DNA of 50,707 nucleotides, from NCBI GenBank assembly GCA_046565505.1, contig JBKHYJ010000017.1, positions 1-50,707 on the forward strand. Reading direction: 5' to 3'. Of this stretch, positions 11,001 to 18,866 are shown piece by piece; position 1 is the stretch's first letter, and the number at the start of each line of letters is the position of its first letter. The notes below the pieces were generated by a model. That model had not been told where the DNA came from. It worked only from the letters and a program-made list of their open reading frames with translations, and did no database searches. A program made the translations under genes and the position numbers. The stretch comes from JBKHYJ01 sp046565505. Its GTDB lineage: Bacteria; Acidobacteriota; Blastocatellia; UBA7656.

Positions 11001-12959
11001 GTCGTCATCTCCCCCCTCGTCATCGTCGCCCTCTTCGGCCGCGTCCGCCTTGTCCTCGGTCGGGTCGTAGGTGTCGCCGTAGGCCTCGATGTTGTACTTG
11101 ATGCGGTCCACCAGTTGCTCTATCCGCGGCGTCCCCCCATACGTCCAACGCTTGGTCGTCGCCGGGACGAGCGGCTCGCCTTTCGCGCGCGCGCGGCCGA
11201 GCCGGTCGAGCAGCTCTGAGAGGATCGCCCGCTCGCCCGCGCGGTCTTTGAGGGCGACGTAAGAGTCCGCCATCCTGAGCGACACGTCGGCGAAGCGGCG
11301 CGAGTCCGGGAACCGCTGCTGGAATTCGCGGCCCGCCCCGATGGCGAGGCGGTGCTCGCCGAGCGAGGCGAAGACGTTGACTACGCCGAGGTACATGTCC
11401 GCGAGGTGATTCGACTGTGCGTACTCCTGCCTGAACGAGTTGAATATGCGGTAAGCGAAGGCGCGGTTGAAATACCCGGCGGCGGCCTTCTCCTGGTTAG
11501 CGAATTCCTGCGCGGCGTCATTGCCCGACAGCACGAGCGACAGCACCCCATTCATAAACCCCGGGTGCATGTCCACCTCCGCGATGTCTTTGTAAAGCGA
11601 CAGGTCGCCCGGGGCCAGGCGTGTCGGCGTGCCCGCCGCATCTATCATAACTTTGAACAGGCGGTAGAGCGCGTCTTCGCGGGACTGGCTCCCGGGCTTC
11701 AGCCCGCCCGTGAGGTACAGCGTGTAGAGGAATCGCGAAGCCTGATCGTAGTCGCCGATTGAAGTGAACATGCCCGCGACCGTCTCAAGCTCCGCCGCGC
11801 TCCAGCCGTCACCCGCGCGGTCAGGTTGCGGTCGGCCGTTCGCGTCTGCCGCGCCAGGTTGATTCGTACCGCGCGCGGCGCTCAGGCCGCCGGCTCGCCG
11901 CTTCTCAAGGTCCGCCAGCAACCGCGACGCCTGTTCGTAGTTTCCCTCGTAGGCGAACATGCTGAACAACCGTGCCACGGTCTGTAGGCTCGTCGTGCCC
12001 GCGCGCACGCTCTCTTGCAGGCCGCGGCGGGCCAAGCGATACCGGCCGAGCTTGCGCAGCAGCTCGTAATAATCGCCCGCGACCGCGCGAGGCCAGTTAG
12101 CGTCGAACGCGTCGGAGTAGACCTGCTCGGCCGCGCGGCGGTCGCCGGTCGCTTCAAAAATCTGCGCCCGAGACTTCAGAAAGTAGCCAAGCTCGGATGG
12201 GAACTTCGGCTGAAATGATGCGAGGACGGCGAGCGCCTCTTTGTGCCGGCCGGCGAGCCTCAACTCTTCGACGTATTCCTGGACAGGCCCTATATTTGAT
12301 GGGTCGGCGGCGACAAGCTCCGCGAAAAAATCGGCCGGCGCAAATTCCTTCAAAGTGTGTGAGCGCACGACCGCCGCCGCGCGCTTGTAGACAGGCGCAC
12401 GCTCGCCGACCGCGAGCGTTTTAGCCAGCTCTTGAAGCGTCCTCACCTCGTCCGCGAACCGCGCCCTGTCGTGGTAGAAATTCGCCAGCCTTCGCAGCGC
12501 GTCCGGCGACCGGCGCTTGAGGTCGGCGTACTGCGTCATCTCGGTTGCCGCCCTGTCGTACTGGCCCAGCCTCTCAGAGAGCCTCGCCGCGTGCAGGTGA
12601 AGCCTGGCGTCTTTCGGGTACTGCGCGAGCAGCGCAGCCACGCGCCCGAGCGCGTCGGCGTAGGGGCGGGCCACAGACGCCTGCACGCCGAAGAACTCTT
12701 CGTCCGCGTAGAGCGCGTCATCAACAGACGGTTGCGGCGCGCGGTTCGGGTCAGCCGGACGGAGCGGGGCGGCTGTGGCGCTCGCATTGCGTTGCGGGGC
12801 GGCGCGCCTCTGCGCGGGGGCGGCCTGCCCGGCCGCGGATTTTTGAGTCGCCGCGCGGGGCAAGCGCGGCGACGCCTTCTGAAGCCCGACGAGCGTGGCG
12901 CCTACAACAGACGCGAGCGAGAGCATTATGATGATCGTGGAGTAAATTCGCCTGGGCAT
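5064..12959 (-). CDS. Giant exported TPR-repeat protein (2631 aa)
   Basis: Starts with MPRRIYSTIIIMLSLASVVGA, a signal anchor, then a Pro/Ala/Arg-rich linker (about 28-75), then tetratricopeptide-type helical repeats to almost the end. Repeat signatures such as 'YRIKAGEAYAELGDFNRAAEQWDKLI' (in part: AYAELGDFNRAAEQW) and 'LGAVYEGKGDMDSAIAEYVK' are clear. An acidic Asp/Glu/Gly-rich break near residues 630-660 (DNA about 10975-11070) splits the solenoid in two. GAGGGG lies 7-8 bases before the ATG. TPR solenoids bind proteins, so a scaffold or partner-binding role outside the inner membrane is the natural inference; no enzyme domain is visible. It sits between the VIT/VWA gene (160 bases upstream) and the DUF3352-like gene (38 bases downstream), suggesting one operon. 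Intact, no frameshift seen over 7.9 kb. Confidence 0.85.
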   Translation of the reverse strand: MPRRIYSTIIIMLSLASVVGATLVGLQKASPRLPRAATQKSAAGQAAPAQRRAAPQRNASATAAPLRPADPNRAPQPSVDDALYADEEFFGVQASVARPYADALGRVAALLAQYPKDARLHLHAARLSERLGQYDRAATEMTQYADLKRRSPDALRRLANFYHDRARFADEVRTLQELAKTLAVGERAPVYKRAAAVVRSHTLKEFAPADFFAELVAADPSNIGPVQEYVEELRLAGRHKEALAVLASFQPKFPSELGYFLKSRAQIFEATGDRRAAEQVYSDAFDANWPRAVAGDYYELLRKLGRYRLARRGLQESVRAGTTSLQTVARLFSMFAYEGNYEQASRLLADLEKRRAGGLSAARGTNQPGAADANGRPQPDRAGDGWSAAELETVAGMFTSIGDYDQASRFLYTLYLTGGLKPGSQSREDALYRLFKVMIDAAGTPTRLAPGDLSLYKDIAEVDMHPGFMNGVLSLVLSGNDAAQEFANQEKAAAGYFNRAFAYRIFNSFRQEYAQSNHLADMYLGVVNVFASLGEHRLAIGAGREFQQRFPDSRRFADVSLRMADSYVALKDRAGERAILSELLDRLGRARAKGEPLVPATTKRWTYGGTPRIEQLVDRIKYNIEAYGDTYDPTEDKADAAEEGDDDEGGDDDSWGRGADGADGKRGPTYSSVLERYISSLAADDKKTETVALFWGEIKKHPKEEGLYERFLRWLGSAELINEQLKAYNSAIRQFDSNTWYHRLGRWYVRQKRGRELTRYSRQLIGVFDEEEITDYLLRFAGYGSAATGDGLNWDQQLAFDLYSYAHSRFPRNLYFVRGMLTYLAGHDVKQWEKLSAEYYFADRSIRDPYLAWLSKQNQLRDRYRKAGGREENKAAAPGPYAIFAADAAMWLSHHDEALDAYRRLVALYPGEAQYADRLADLTRSFGQQSDKLYEESARVLAQMADIYPSDHSYRIKAGEAYAELGDFNRAAEQWDKLIQLEPGERNTYLEVATVFWDYYQFDQAVRVFKDLRDTTGDQSIYAYRLGAVYEGKGDMDSAIAEYVKVLSEPGDGRDTVARRLAQLSKRAGMAEKITAAYQRSHAAHPEDWQLVIGYASYQAERDQQADALATLRAEVSRSKDVSFLETARDLFRAILRPEDQQQVITRLTEVARDERESMMYRLQLAAFLERHGQVDSAVAVIDRLVADYPTNVGVVEESAQFYWRAGLLDRSLDLYKRTLARAEGPSRRTLTLQYARRQSDAGKLAESEATLRAYYNDNRSDTEVFAELAETLGEEKKMGELAALYEEAFKDARESGLSGDEARAHMAELRRGMIRTLTGLGKFEDAIDQYVEIINLLPEDANLLAGAIDYAEQHGLTDRLTGYYERLAKDSYKNYRWQLVLGRIYERRGNLAGASDQYRAAVVNEPQRADIRLTLSSTLARQRRFDEAIAVLQQGWTLAGRDPQWLIEVARIQIRQGRRDEAVQTMRQALAAKKDATAQDSFQVASQLASWGINAEAARLYEQTFARLARALKDESAEPGAVAGYVRALVKTEPPATVYQKMERLRSQFEAIKENSKDMDSYRAGGIVTAIDQAMRSDFGRGVIDYAGAAEAAALGSAIQSSVAKLTLYSDAEKLRRYLGIARAANLADTEEAIQVRLKDAAFNARPANAVTVTGEDTAYYSELRALMDFYARHAAYARAAEMLAAEYGRDPYKNRFPYQTHIAAQYRLAGDTARELESMRAAYRAASGAPAAGASGSDIAANDEWVDRYLSLLYSSGSRDELDRLAGSFNPHQLQLINFLIEKNEKALARKAISSAQQSSAWAASRSAEVGLFLKDASAETETLFKNALNVRPIGELIKGQGAAAGALTNDDWFIVARNYGYWLSLVIGREAEGRNYLAGEIEGHPSSGRAQLELAAFYLDRKDVVRAADHTQLAAELEPGSAEVTVLRGAVALARGDRKAALEAWGAMMSGRVSVGEAETYLKVMADHGFLREALPQLENFLVAYVNRAMHGKEGETQMRAIAPLISEVANRARSDSRLAAEVGTFFHTAIAGMPGDLTVGRMLIESNLLPEASLASIYRTMHQRLSDAAAAVFGTPEYEDGYFNGSEYVYPAKALADWRRRFLDYLIRNRSFDEARLLVATINRELSDNTLALETQSGGEQSDDSQGEDRYDWLPLASALIELRGGDAAKAMAELRLHCGLNREASREQPNGEQPDDEPVEARCLKAYALLLAEGRDADAEALLYDAYKEAARTRFVNDASLAGLAEIEARRGRGDEAGRLLKLLVERSTDNLKALRLAAETAARVNRFADAIDFRRQIALVNSDDGENKLELARAMAAAGQQKDALDLIASLIGERTTSNSVRAQAAEVVGEVVRADRSQSARASLFDRPAQQGNAGTLLALAALAEASGDKEKARSTLERVSSGPLAAVAQMKLGVIAAAESRDAEAVARFERAIYLDADGTITNAIAFRAQVPRAQLISLYSRTGREAAAIRLAEGDEPGARAASGHQSLISSAVRSGLLGSGEREEASPAYAFEPSLEIARSKGAGLRTLDELNEAAAARTQRDLIAALVESASKLGQYDRAIAIARLHESEVTRPEDKSAIERRLAELIAAERAQKLKAASLLRVDRTNATQSIYAARIIGN

Positions 12960-13119
12960 ATTCTTGGCCCCTCGTAAGGGCGGCCTTCGCGGCTGCCCGG
13001 ATGACGTATGACCGGAGATGTGTTTCGCATGCGGCGGCCGTCAAGGATTTCACACGTGCCGAAATGGTTTCAGCATCGCGGCTCGGGGCCGCCCATAGAG
13101 TCATGAACCCGCGCTGACA

Positions 13120-15516
13120 TCAGCCCCCGCCCAGCACCTCAAGCGTCAGCTCGGCGACGGTCGAGTTGTGTGCGAAGTCTTCGGCCGTCACCTGTACCGT
13201 GTACGTTCCCGAGGGGAGGCCCGCCGGGATCCGCATCCGCCCCACGTTCGCCTTCGACTTCGCGTCCCACACGATCGGGACCGGCGCGGCCCCGAATATG
13301 CGGGCGGCGATCGAGCGCGTGTCGCTGTCGGCCCGCACGGTGACGACCAGATCTTCGCCCGCCCGCGCGACGGCCTGACTCAAAGTCGCCTGAAGCCGCG
13401 GGGGGCGGCTGTCTATCACGAAACTTTTCTCTTCCTGATAAGCGCGGCCGGCGCGGTCCACGAGCACGAGGCGGCAGTGGTAAACGCCATCGGCCATCTC
13501 GCGCGGGGCGACGAACCGGGTCTCCCACACGTCTTCGCCCTTGATGTAAGTCATCCGCTTCGTCAGGCCGAACGGGAAGACCGCCGTCACCTCGGCAATA
13601 GACTCGTCGGCGCGGACCCTTAGCACGGGGTCGCCCGGGCGGATGACCCTCGGCCGGAGGAGCGAGCGCGGCGCGGCGAGAAAAGACGTGTAGGGGGTGA
13701 CGAACTTGTATTTCTTCGAGAGCGCGATGATCTCATCTATCGCCTCTTTCGTTTCGCCGCCGAGCGCGATCTGTCTGAGCAGCGCGTCAACCCTCGCGCG
13801 CGCCCAGAGTCGCGGCACATGCGGGTGCGAGTCGTCGCGCTCGGGCAATTCGACCTGTCCCGTCAGTCGAATGGGCTTGCCCCGCGCGTTGCCCGCCAGC
13901 GTCAGCGCGGCCGTGCCCGGCCTCCTGTACCTGCCCACGAACGAGAGCCGCGTGCCGTCGTAGGCCGTCGCCTCGTAGTCGGGGTAGACCTGGTAGAAAT
14001 TCGCCGCGTCGGCGTTTTGAAGCCTCAGCGAGTCAATAGGCTCGCGGCCCACCTTGCTGGCGAAAGATTTCAGCTTGAACTCTAAGTCGTCCGTCTCGCG
14101 CGACCAGTCGAAGTAGCCGCGGGACGCGCGGACTAGCTCGCCCAGCAGGCGCAGGTTCGTGTCCGCGCCTATCCCGAATACGTACAGCCGCGCCCGCGGG
14201 CCCGAGTCATTCGCCTTTTGAAACCGCTCGACTATGGCGCGCGTCCGCGTGGTCGCGAGCGTCGAATTGCCATCCGTTATCATCACTATCGCGCGCTCTT
14301 TTTTCGCCGGCATGGCCTTCGACAACTCGGCCGCCCGCTCAAGCGCCGCGGCCAGGTCCGTGCCGCCCGACAGGTAACTGGACTTGATGAACGCCAGTGC
14401 GCGCTCGACCTGCTCGGGCCGGCCGTCGGCGGGTTTGTCGGCGAAGCTCACCACGTCGTCGTTGAACAGGATGAGGTTGAAGCTGTCCTGCGGGAGCAGC
14501 GACCGCAGTATGCCTTCGGTCGCCTCGTAGGCGCGATCCAGCTTCTCCCACTGCATCGAAAGCGAAGTGTCGAGCATGACGAGGACGGAGCGCGGCTCGG
14601 GCGGCTCCGTTTGGCCCGGCGCGCGACCGGCTTCGTTGAATATGGCCGCCGCCTCGAAGTAGCCATCCGGCTCACGCTCTGCCAGGCGCGGGTCGCGCAG
14701 CTCGTCGGCGGTTATCCGCTCGGGGGCGCGGAAGGGCAAGAACTCGAAGGCCGTCCGCGGAACGTTCAGGCCATAGCTGAAGGAGAGATCTTCCGCCAGT
14801 TGTATGTCCGTCGCCTCGAAGCTGGCCGACTTGTATCCCGGCTTGTCCTCTATGAAGCTGAGCGGGTAAAGCTTGCCCCTGACGTTGAGGCCCGTCATCG
14901 GGAATCGGCTGGCGATCTGTAAGCGGACCTGCAGGTGGCCGACCGATTGGGCGCCATACTGGCTCGGCTTGAATGGGAACGAGAAGTAGGATTCGAGGTT
15001 ATCGACCGGGAGCATCTCGGAGTATTCAAGCTCTAGCCGCTTAGTGCCGTAGGCGGGGATGGGCGAGACCTCCACAGTGAAGGCTGTTTCGGCCCCGTCT
15101 TCGCGCTCCTGTTTGAGAAGCCCCGGGTCAATCGATTGCAGCGCGAGGTCTTTATATATTTCTTCCGCGCGGCGCTTCTCCAATATGACCCCGGGGATTC
15201 GCACGTCGCCGTCCCACACGGCGAAGTCGGAAATGGAGGCGGTCGTGGGGATAAGGAAAACGTAACGGCCTTCTTGAACGAGACCTGTGCGGTTGCCGAA
15301 GATCTGAGTCACGCGGACGCGCGCGAACTGGTTATCGATGACGACGTTCACGCCCATCTCGTCGAGCGCGAGCACCGCGGGGTCAGGCTTATCGCCGCTC
15401 GAAGGAATAAGCACGCCCGACTGCGCGCGCGCGGCCGCGGGCGCGAGCAGCAACAAGAGAAGCGCCGCCGCCCGCCCCGCAGAGATTCGCAAAAGGGTCC
15501 GTCCACTATGTTTCAT
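13120..15516 (-). CDS. VIT domain plus VWA domain exported protein
   Basis: 798 residues. A signal peptide with a Leu run ends at about ARA-Q (residues 30-32). Residues about 45-175 match a VIT (vault/inter-alpha-trypsin) domain. Residues about 308-490 are a von Willebrand A domain with a complete metal site: D316-T-S318-L-S320, T386 in SGGTD, and D415 in VMITDGNS. The last 160 residues look like one or two beta-sandwich (Ig-like) units. VIT+VWA proteins are thought to bind protein ligands through the divalent metal; no protease or enzyme motif is present. The intact MIDAS suggests real metal-dependent binding. It lies directly upstream of the giant TPR gene and downstream of the propeller gene on the same strand, so the three may work together in the cell envelope. 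Confidence 0.88.
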   Translation of the reverse strand: MKHSGRTLLRISAGRAAALLLLLLAPAAARAQSGVLIPSSGDKPDPAVLALDEMGVNVVIDNQFARVRVTQIFGNRTGLVQEGRYVFLIPTTASISDFAVWDGDVRIPGVILEKRRAEEIYKDLALQSIDPGLLKQEREDGAETAFTVEVSPIPAYGTKRLELEYSEMLPVDNLESYFSFPFKPSQYGAQSVGHLQVRLQIASRFPMTGLNVRGKLYPLSFIEDKPGYKSASFEATDIQLAEDLSFSYGLNVPRTAFEFLPFRAPERITADELRDPRLAEREPDGYFEAAAIFNEAGRAPGQTEPPEPRSVLVMLDTSLSMQWEKLDRAYEATEGILRSLLPQDSFNLILFNDDVVSFADKPADGRPEQVERALAFIKSSYLSGGTDLAAALERAAELSKAMPAKKERAIVMITDGNSTLATTRTRAIVERFQKANDSGPRARLYVFGIGADTNLRLLGELVRASRGYFDWSRETDDLEFKLKSFASKVGREPIDSLRLQNADAANFYQVYPDYEATAYDGTRLSFVGRYRRPGTAALTLAGNARGKPIRLTGQVELPERDDSHPHVPRLWARARVDALLRQIALGGETKEAIDEIIALSKKYKFVTPYTSFLAAPRSLLRPRVIRPGDPVLRVRADESIAEVTAVFPFGLTKRMTYIKGEDVWETRFVAPREMADGVYHCRLVLVDRAGRAYQEEKSFVIDSRPPRLQATLSQAVARAGEDLVVTVRADSDTRSIAARIFGAAPVPIVWDAKSKANVGRMRIPAGLPSGTYTVQVTAEDFAHNSTVAELTLEVLGGG

Positions 15517-15605
15517 AGGTCACTTGTTTCTCCGCTCATCACGGGGCCGCCTGCTTCGCGCCGGGCTCCCGGCCCGGACAGCTTCCCAGGTCGTCAATCT
15601 GCCGT

Positions 15606-17651
15606 TTAACTGACTATCCTTTTCTCTATCCTGACCAGGCCGTTCGACGTGCCGACGTATACGAACTGGTCGTCAGTCGTTATCGCCGTCACGCTCTGAG
15701 AGGTCAGCCCCGCGCTGACCCGTCGCCATGCGCGGGCGCGCGTATTATAAACCAAAAGTCCGCGGTCGCTAGTGCCGACGTAAAGTCGCTCGCCATCAAA
15801 GTGCATGGCGTTCGGGTTCACCTCGAAGCGGCCCTCCTCGTCGGCAAAGCTCACCCACTCGCCGGTCGGCAACAGCGCGTCAACGCCGCCGCCATTCGTG
15901 CCCACGTAGAGCGTGCCGTCGGCCTCGGCCAGTGCGGTCACCCAATCGTGAGACAGGCGCGAGTTTGAACTCTTGTACGTGCGGACGACTCTCAGCCCTT
16001 CGAGCTCGGCGAGCCCCGCCAGACTCCCTACGAACAGGCGGGGCCCTATCGAGGCGGTGGTATAAAGGTGGTTGCTCGCCAGCCCATGAAAGGCCGTGAT
16101 GGACCTCGCGCGAGCGCCGACGATTTCCGTCAGGCCGCCCGCCGTCGCCAGCACGAGCGCATGGCCGCGCGACATGCTCACGGCGACCGCGCCCGGCGTC
16201 TCAGGCGTTTGTGACGTGGCGTCTGTGAGCGAGACGTGCGCGACCGAATCACTAATCAACCCGCCGCGCTCGCGCGTAAAGACGGTCTGCCTCGCCCCGC
16301 CGTCGAAAACGATCAGCCCCCTTGATGTCGCGGCCAGGACCTGGTCGGCTTCCCCATCAAAAGCGATGAAGTTCACCTCCCGGACGCGATCATCCTCAAT
16401 GTGCGAGAGGCGCTCGCCAGTCTCGGGTGCGATTACGTCGATGCCCCTGTCGAAGTATCCGACCCACAGGCGGCCCGCTCCATCAAAGGCGAGGGTCGTC
16501 ACCTGCGCCGCCGTAAGCATACGCTCGCCTGCGAGCGAGCTTGCGACCGGCTCGAACGCAGGTCCCGCGGCCTTCTCTTCCCTGGCGAACGCGCCCTCGG
16601 CGGTCAGAGCCCACAGCCGCCCATCGCCCGCGCAAACGATGGCCGGGGCGGAGCGCGGCAGCCCCGCCGTTTCCGACAGGCTCGGCGCCGGTCCATCCGA
16701 AGGGCGCGTCGGGCCTCTGCGGTCCGCCCCTACGTCAATGACCCCGCCGCCGAAAAGGCCCGCCCACAGCCGGCCGTCGCTCACCGCCAGGGAGGTGATG
16801 TTCGGGCGAGTCGTCATTGCTTTGATCTCGTTCTCGCCGCCGACGCCGACGAGCCCGAAATCCGTCGCGACTCCGACAGACCCATTGTCGGAGAGGCTCG
16901 GCGGCAGCGCCGCGAGCGCGGTGACATGCTCAGAGGGCAAGCCGTCGCCCGCGCCAAGGCGTTCTACATGCCCCTCGCGCCAGATGTAAAGCCCCCTGTC
17001 ATGAGTCCCGACGTAGAGGCGCGACTCGAAGGGAAGCAGGGAGGTGACCCGGATGAAATCGGCTCCCGGAGCCGAATTGAAGCGCCTGGTGAATCGCTCG
17101 CCGTCGTATTCAAACAGCCCGCCGTCGAGAGTCCCGATTAAAAGCTCTGCGTCGGCGGCGAGCAAGACGCTCACATGCGCGGCCCTGGGTTTGGCGAAGA
17201 CGTAAGAGGTGAACTGGCCCCCGTCGAACGCCATCAGCCCGGCGGAAGCCGTGCCGATGAACAGCCGCTCGCGGAAGACCGCGAGCGCCGTCAGGTCGTT
17301 GTCGGTCAGCCCATCGAGAGTCGTATACCTCCGGCTTACACCCCCGCCATCGTCTAGCGCCACCAGCCCGCCCGAGGTGGCGAGGTAGACGGTGCCCTCG
17401 AAATTAGCGACCGCCCGGACGGCCGACGCATCAAGGTAAGCCGTCAGGCCATCGGCTGAAGGCGCGCGCAGCCTGGTCTGCTCGACCTGGACGCTGGCGT
17501 CGGCTGACCGCAGGTCGCGCTCGACCTCTATGCGACCGTTAAGGTGCCGCACGTAAAAAAAGATGATGGCCGCGACAACGAAGAGAATCCCCCCGCCCGT
17601 GATGGCGGCCCGCCGTCTGCTCGTTCCTGGTTTCCCGATGAGACCTGCCAT
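15606..17651 (-). CDS. Membrane-anchored beta-propeller protein (Reg_prop repeats)
   Basis: 681 residues. Residues about 17-34 form one membrane segment; the rest consists of repeated blades of the two-component-regulator propeller type, with phrases such as 'LYVGTHDRGLYIWREG', 'LFIGTASAGLMAFDGG', 'LYVGTSDRGLLVYN'. Such propellers are usually the periplasmic sensor of hybrid histidine kinases, but here the chain ends after the propeller, with no kinase or DNA-binding domain. It is therefore a stand-alone periplasmic sensor or binding protein. The ATG has only a weak ribosome site. A hairpin with a T-run lies in its presumed leader (17721-17787). It precedes the VIT/VWA gene by 89 bases on the same strand. 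Confidence 0.8.
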   Translation of the reverse strand: MAGLIGKPGTSRRRAAITGGGILFVVAAIIFFYVRHLNGRIEVERDLRSADASVQVEQTRLRAPSADGLTAYLDASAVRAVANFEGTVYLATSGGLVALDDGGGVSRRYTTLDGLTDNDLTALAVFRERLFIGTASAGLMAFDGGQFTSYVFAKPRAAHVSVLLAADAELLIGTLDGGLFEYDGERFTRRFNSAPGADFIRVTSLLPFESRLYVGTHDRGLYIWREGHVERLGAGDGLPSEHVTALAALPPSLSDNGSVGVATDFGLVGVGGENEIKAMTTRPNITSLAVSDGRLWAGLFGGGVIDVGADRRGPTRPSDGPAPSLSETAGLPRSAPAIVCAGDGRLWALTAEGAFAREEKAAGPAFEPVASSLAGERMLTAAQVTTLAFDGAGRLWVGYFDRGIDVIAPETGERLSHIEDDRVREVNFIAFDGEADQVLAATSRGLIVFDGGARQTVFTRERGGLISDSVAHVSLTDATSQTPETPGAVAVSMSRGHALVLATAGGLTEIVGARARSITAFHGLASNHLYTTASIGPRLFVGSLAGLAELEGLRVVRTYKSSNSRLSHDWVTALAEADGTLYVGTNGGGVDALLPTGEWVSFADEEGRFEVNPNAMHFDGERLYVGTSDRGLLVYNTRARAWRRVSAGLTSQSVTAITTDDQFVYVGTSNGLVRIEKRIVS

Positions 17652-17720
17652 AGTAGTAATCCCGCCCCCGAGACCTGCCCCGTGCCCGACCGCTCCCCCG
17701 CCCCGCCGGTCGAATTAGAT

Positions 17721-17787
17721 GCGCAAAAATGAAAAACGATTCGCAAGAACCGACCAGACATGAGCGCCGAAAGATGATTGCGAATCG
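17721..17787 (-). terminator. Terminator-like hairpin in the leader of the propeller gene
   Basis: Arms CGATTCGCAA (17737-17746) and TTGCGAATCG (17778-17787) pair perfectly over 10 bp with a 31-base loop. Read on the minus strand the stem is followed by TTTTTCATTTTT. No minus-strand gene ends just upstream, so it either blocks antisense transcription from beyond pgsA or acts as an attenuator in the leader of the propeller gene. The long loop makes a classical intrinsic terminator less certain. Confidence 0.4.
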
Positions 17788-17846
17788 CCGCGGCCCTTCG
17801 CTCGTAACCGCACTTTCATGCCCCGTCGCTTAGAAAGTCGCAACGC

Positions 17847-17876
17847 TTGACAATGGGATGCGGCGGCAAATATATT
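17847..17876 (+). promoter_or_regulatory. Sigma-70 promoter of pgsA
   Basis: TTGACA (17847-17852), 18-base spacer, TATATT (17871-17876). Predicted start near 17883, leader of about 85 bases before the TTG start of pgsA. Confidence 0.65.
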
Positions 17877-17967
17877 GAAGTAGCTAAACATGGATGTGCC
17901 GCTTCCTTTAAGAATTCCGTAAGCCGTCGGTTATCGTGCCCGAGAGGCCGACTCAGGAAACTAAAAG

Positions 17968-18756
17968 TTGAATCTCCCGAACGCGCTGACGCTCTCAAGA
18001 ATATTTGTAGTCCCGCTGCTGGTCGTCGTGCTTCTGACACAGTTTCTGAGCAACTGGGTCGGCCTGCCTCAGCAATTTTTGGGGCTTGCCTTATTCGTCG
18101 GGGCCTCTTTCACCGATTGGCTCGACGGCTACATTGCGCGAAAGCGCGGCCAGGTGTCAACCCTCGGGATACTACTCGACCCGATTGCCGACAAGTTGTT
18201 GATTTCCGCGGCGCTCGTTTCGCTGGTCGAGAACCGCCTCGCGCCCGCCTGGGCCATCGTGATAATCATAGGCCGCGAGTTTGCCGTCTCCGGCCTCAGG
18301 TCCATCGCCGCCGCCGAAGGGTTCACCATCAGCGCGTCGCGCAAGGGCAAGTTCAAGATGCTGTCGCAGGTCATAGCGATTACACTATTGATCGTGGGCA
18401 GCGTTTCGGGCGGCCCGTCCGGGCTCCAGCCTCCGCCGGGCGTTCACCCGGACGTCGCGTTCGCCTCCTTCCAGGAGGCAGGTCACACGGTCAAGACCAT
18501 CATCAGCGAGAGGACGATCACTATGGATGGCTTCCGCGTGCTCTGTTACGGGATGGGGCGGGCGATGCTGTGGATCGTCGTCTTCTTCGCGCTCTGGTCG
18601 ATGTATGACTACTTCACCAAGTTTTATGGCAAGGTGCGCGACCGCATAGAAGTCCGCGAGCGCCGGCGCACGCGCATACTGCGGCGCCGCAGGCGCAAGG
18701 CCGCCGCCGCCACGCTCGGGCATGGGGCGGGCAAGGGCGAAGGGGTGAAGGGTTAG
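17968..18756 (+). CDS. pgsA: CDP-diacylglycerol--glycerol-3-phosphate 3-phosphatidyltransferase
   Basis: Makes phosphatidylglycerol phosphate from CDP-diacylglycerol and glycerol-3-phosphate in the inner membrane, the committed step to phosphatidylglycerol and cardiolipin. The CDP-alcohol phosphotransferase motif is complete: DG-YI-AR, then G after 8 residues, D after 3 and D after 3 (residues about 54-76). It starts at a TTG (MNLPNALTLSR), with AGGAAA 8-9 bases upstream; no ATG fits the family start better. At 262 residues it is longer than the usual 180-200. The extra length is a hydrophilic insert of about 50 residues after the fifth helix (from about GGPSGLQPPPGVHPD) and an Arg-rich cytoplasmic tail. 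Alone in its transcription unit, behind a good promoter. Confidence 0.9.
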   Translation: MNLPNALTLSRIFVVPLLVVVLLTQFLSNWVGLPQQFLGLALFVGASFTDWLDGYIARKRGQVSTLGILLDPIADKLLISAALVSLVENRLAPAWAIVIIIGREFAVSGLRSIAAAEGFTISASRKGKFKMLSQVIAITLLIVGSVSGGPSGLQPPPGVHPDVAFASFQEAGHTVKTIISERTITMDGFRVLCYGMGRAMLWIVVFFALWSMYDYFTKFYGKVRDRIEVRERRRTRILRRRRRKAAAATLGHGAGKGEGVKG

Positions 18757-18866
18757 CCGAACGCCATAAGCACCGCCCGGCCTGCGTGTCCCCTGCCGCC
18801 TCGACTCACCTGCCCGAAATGGCTTCTCTCAGTTCTTTTGGATTCCCCGCGCGAAAGATTCCCGCA

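Larger units (their letters stand above)
17652..17967. other. Divergent intergenic region: terminator-like hairpin and pgsA promoter
   Basis: 316 bases between the propeller gene (minus) and pgsA (plus). It holds a 10-bp perfect inverted repeat with a T-run on the minus strand (17721-17787) and a strong sigma-70 promoter for pgsA (17847-17876). No gene was seen. Confidence 0.6.
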
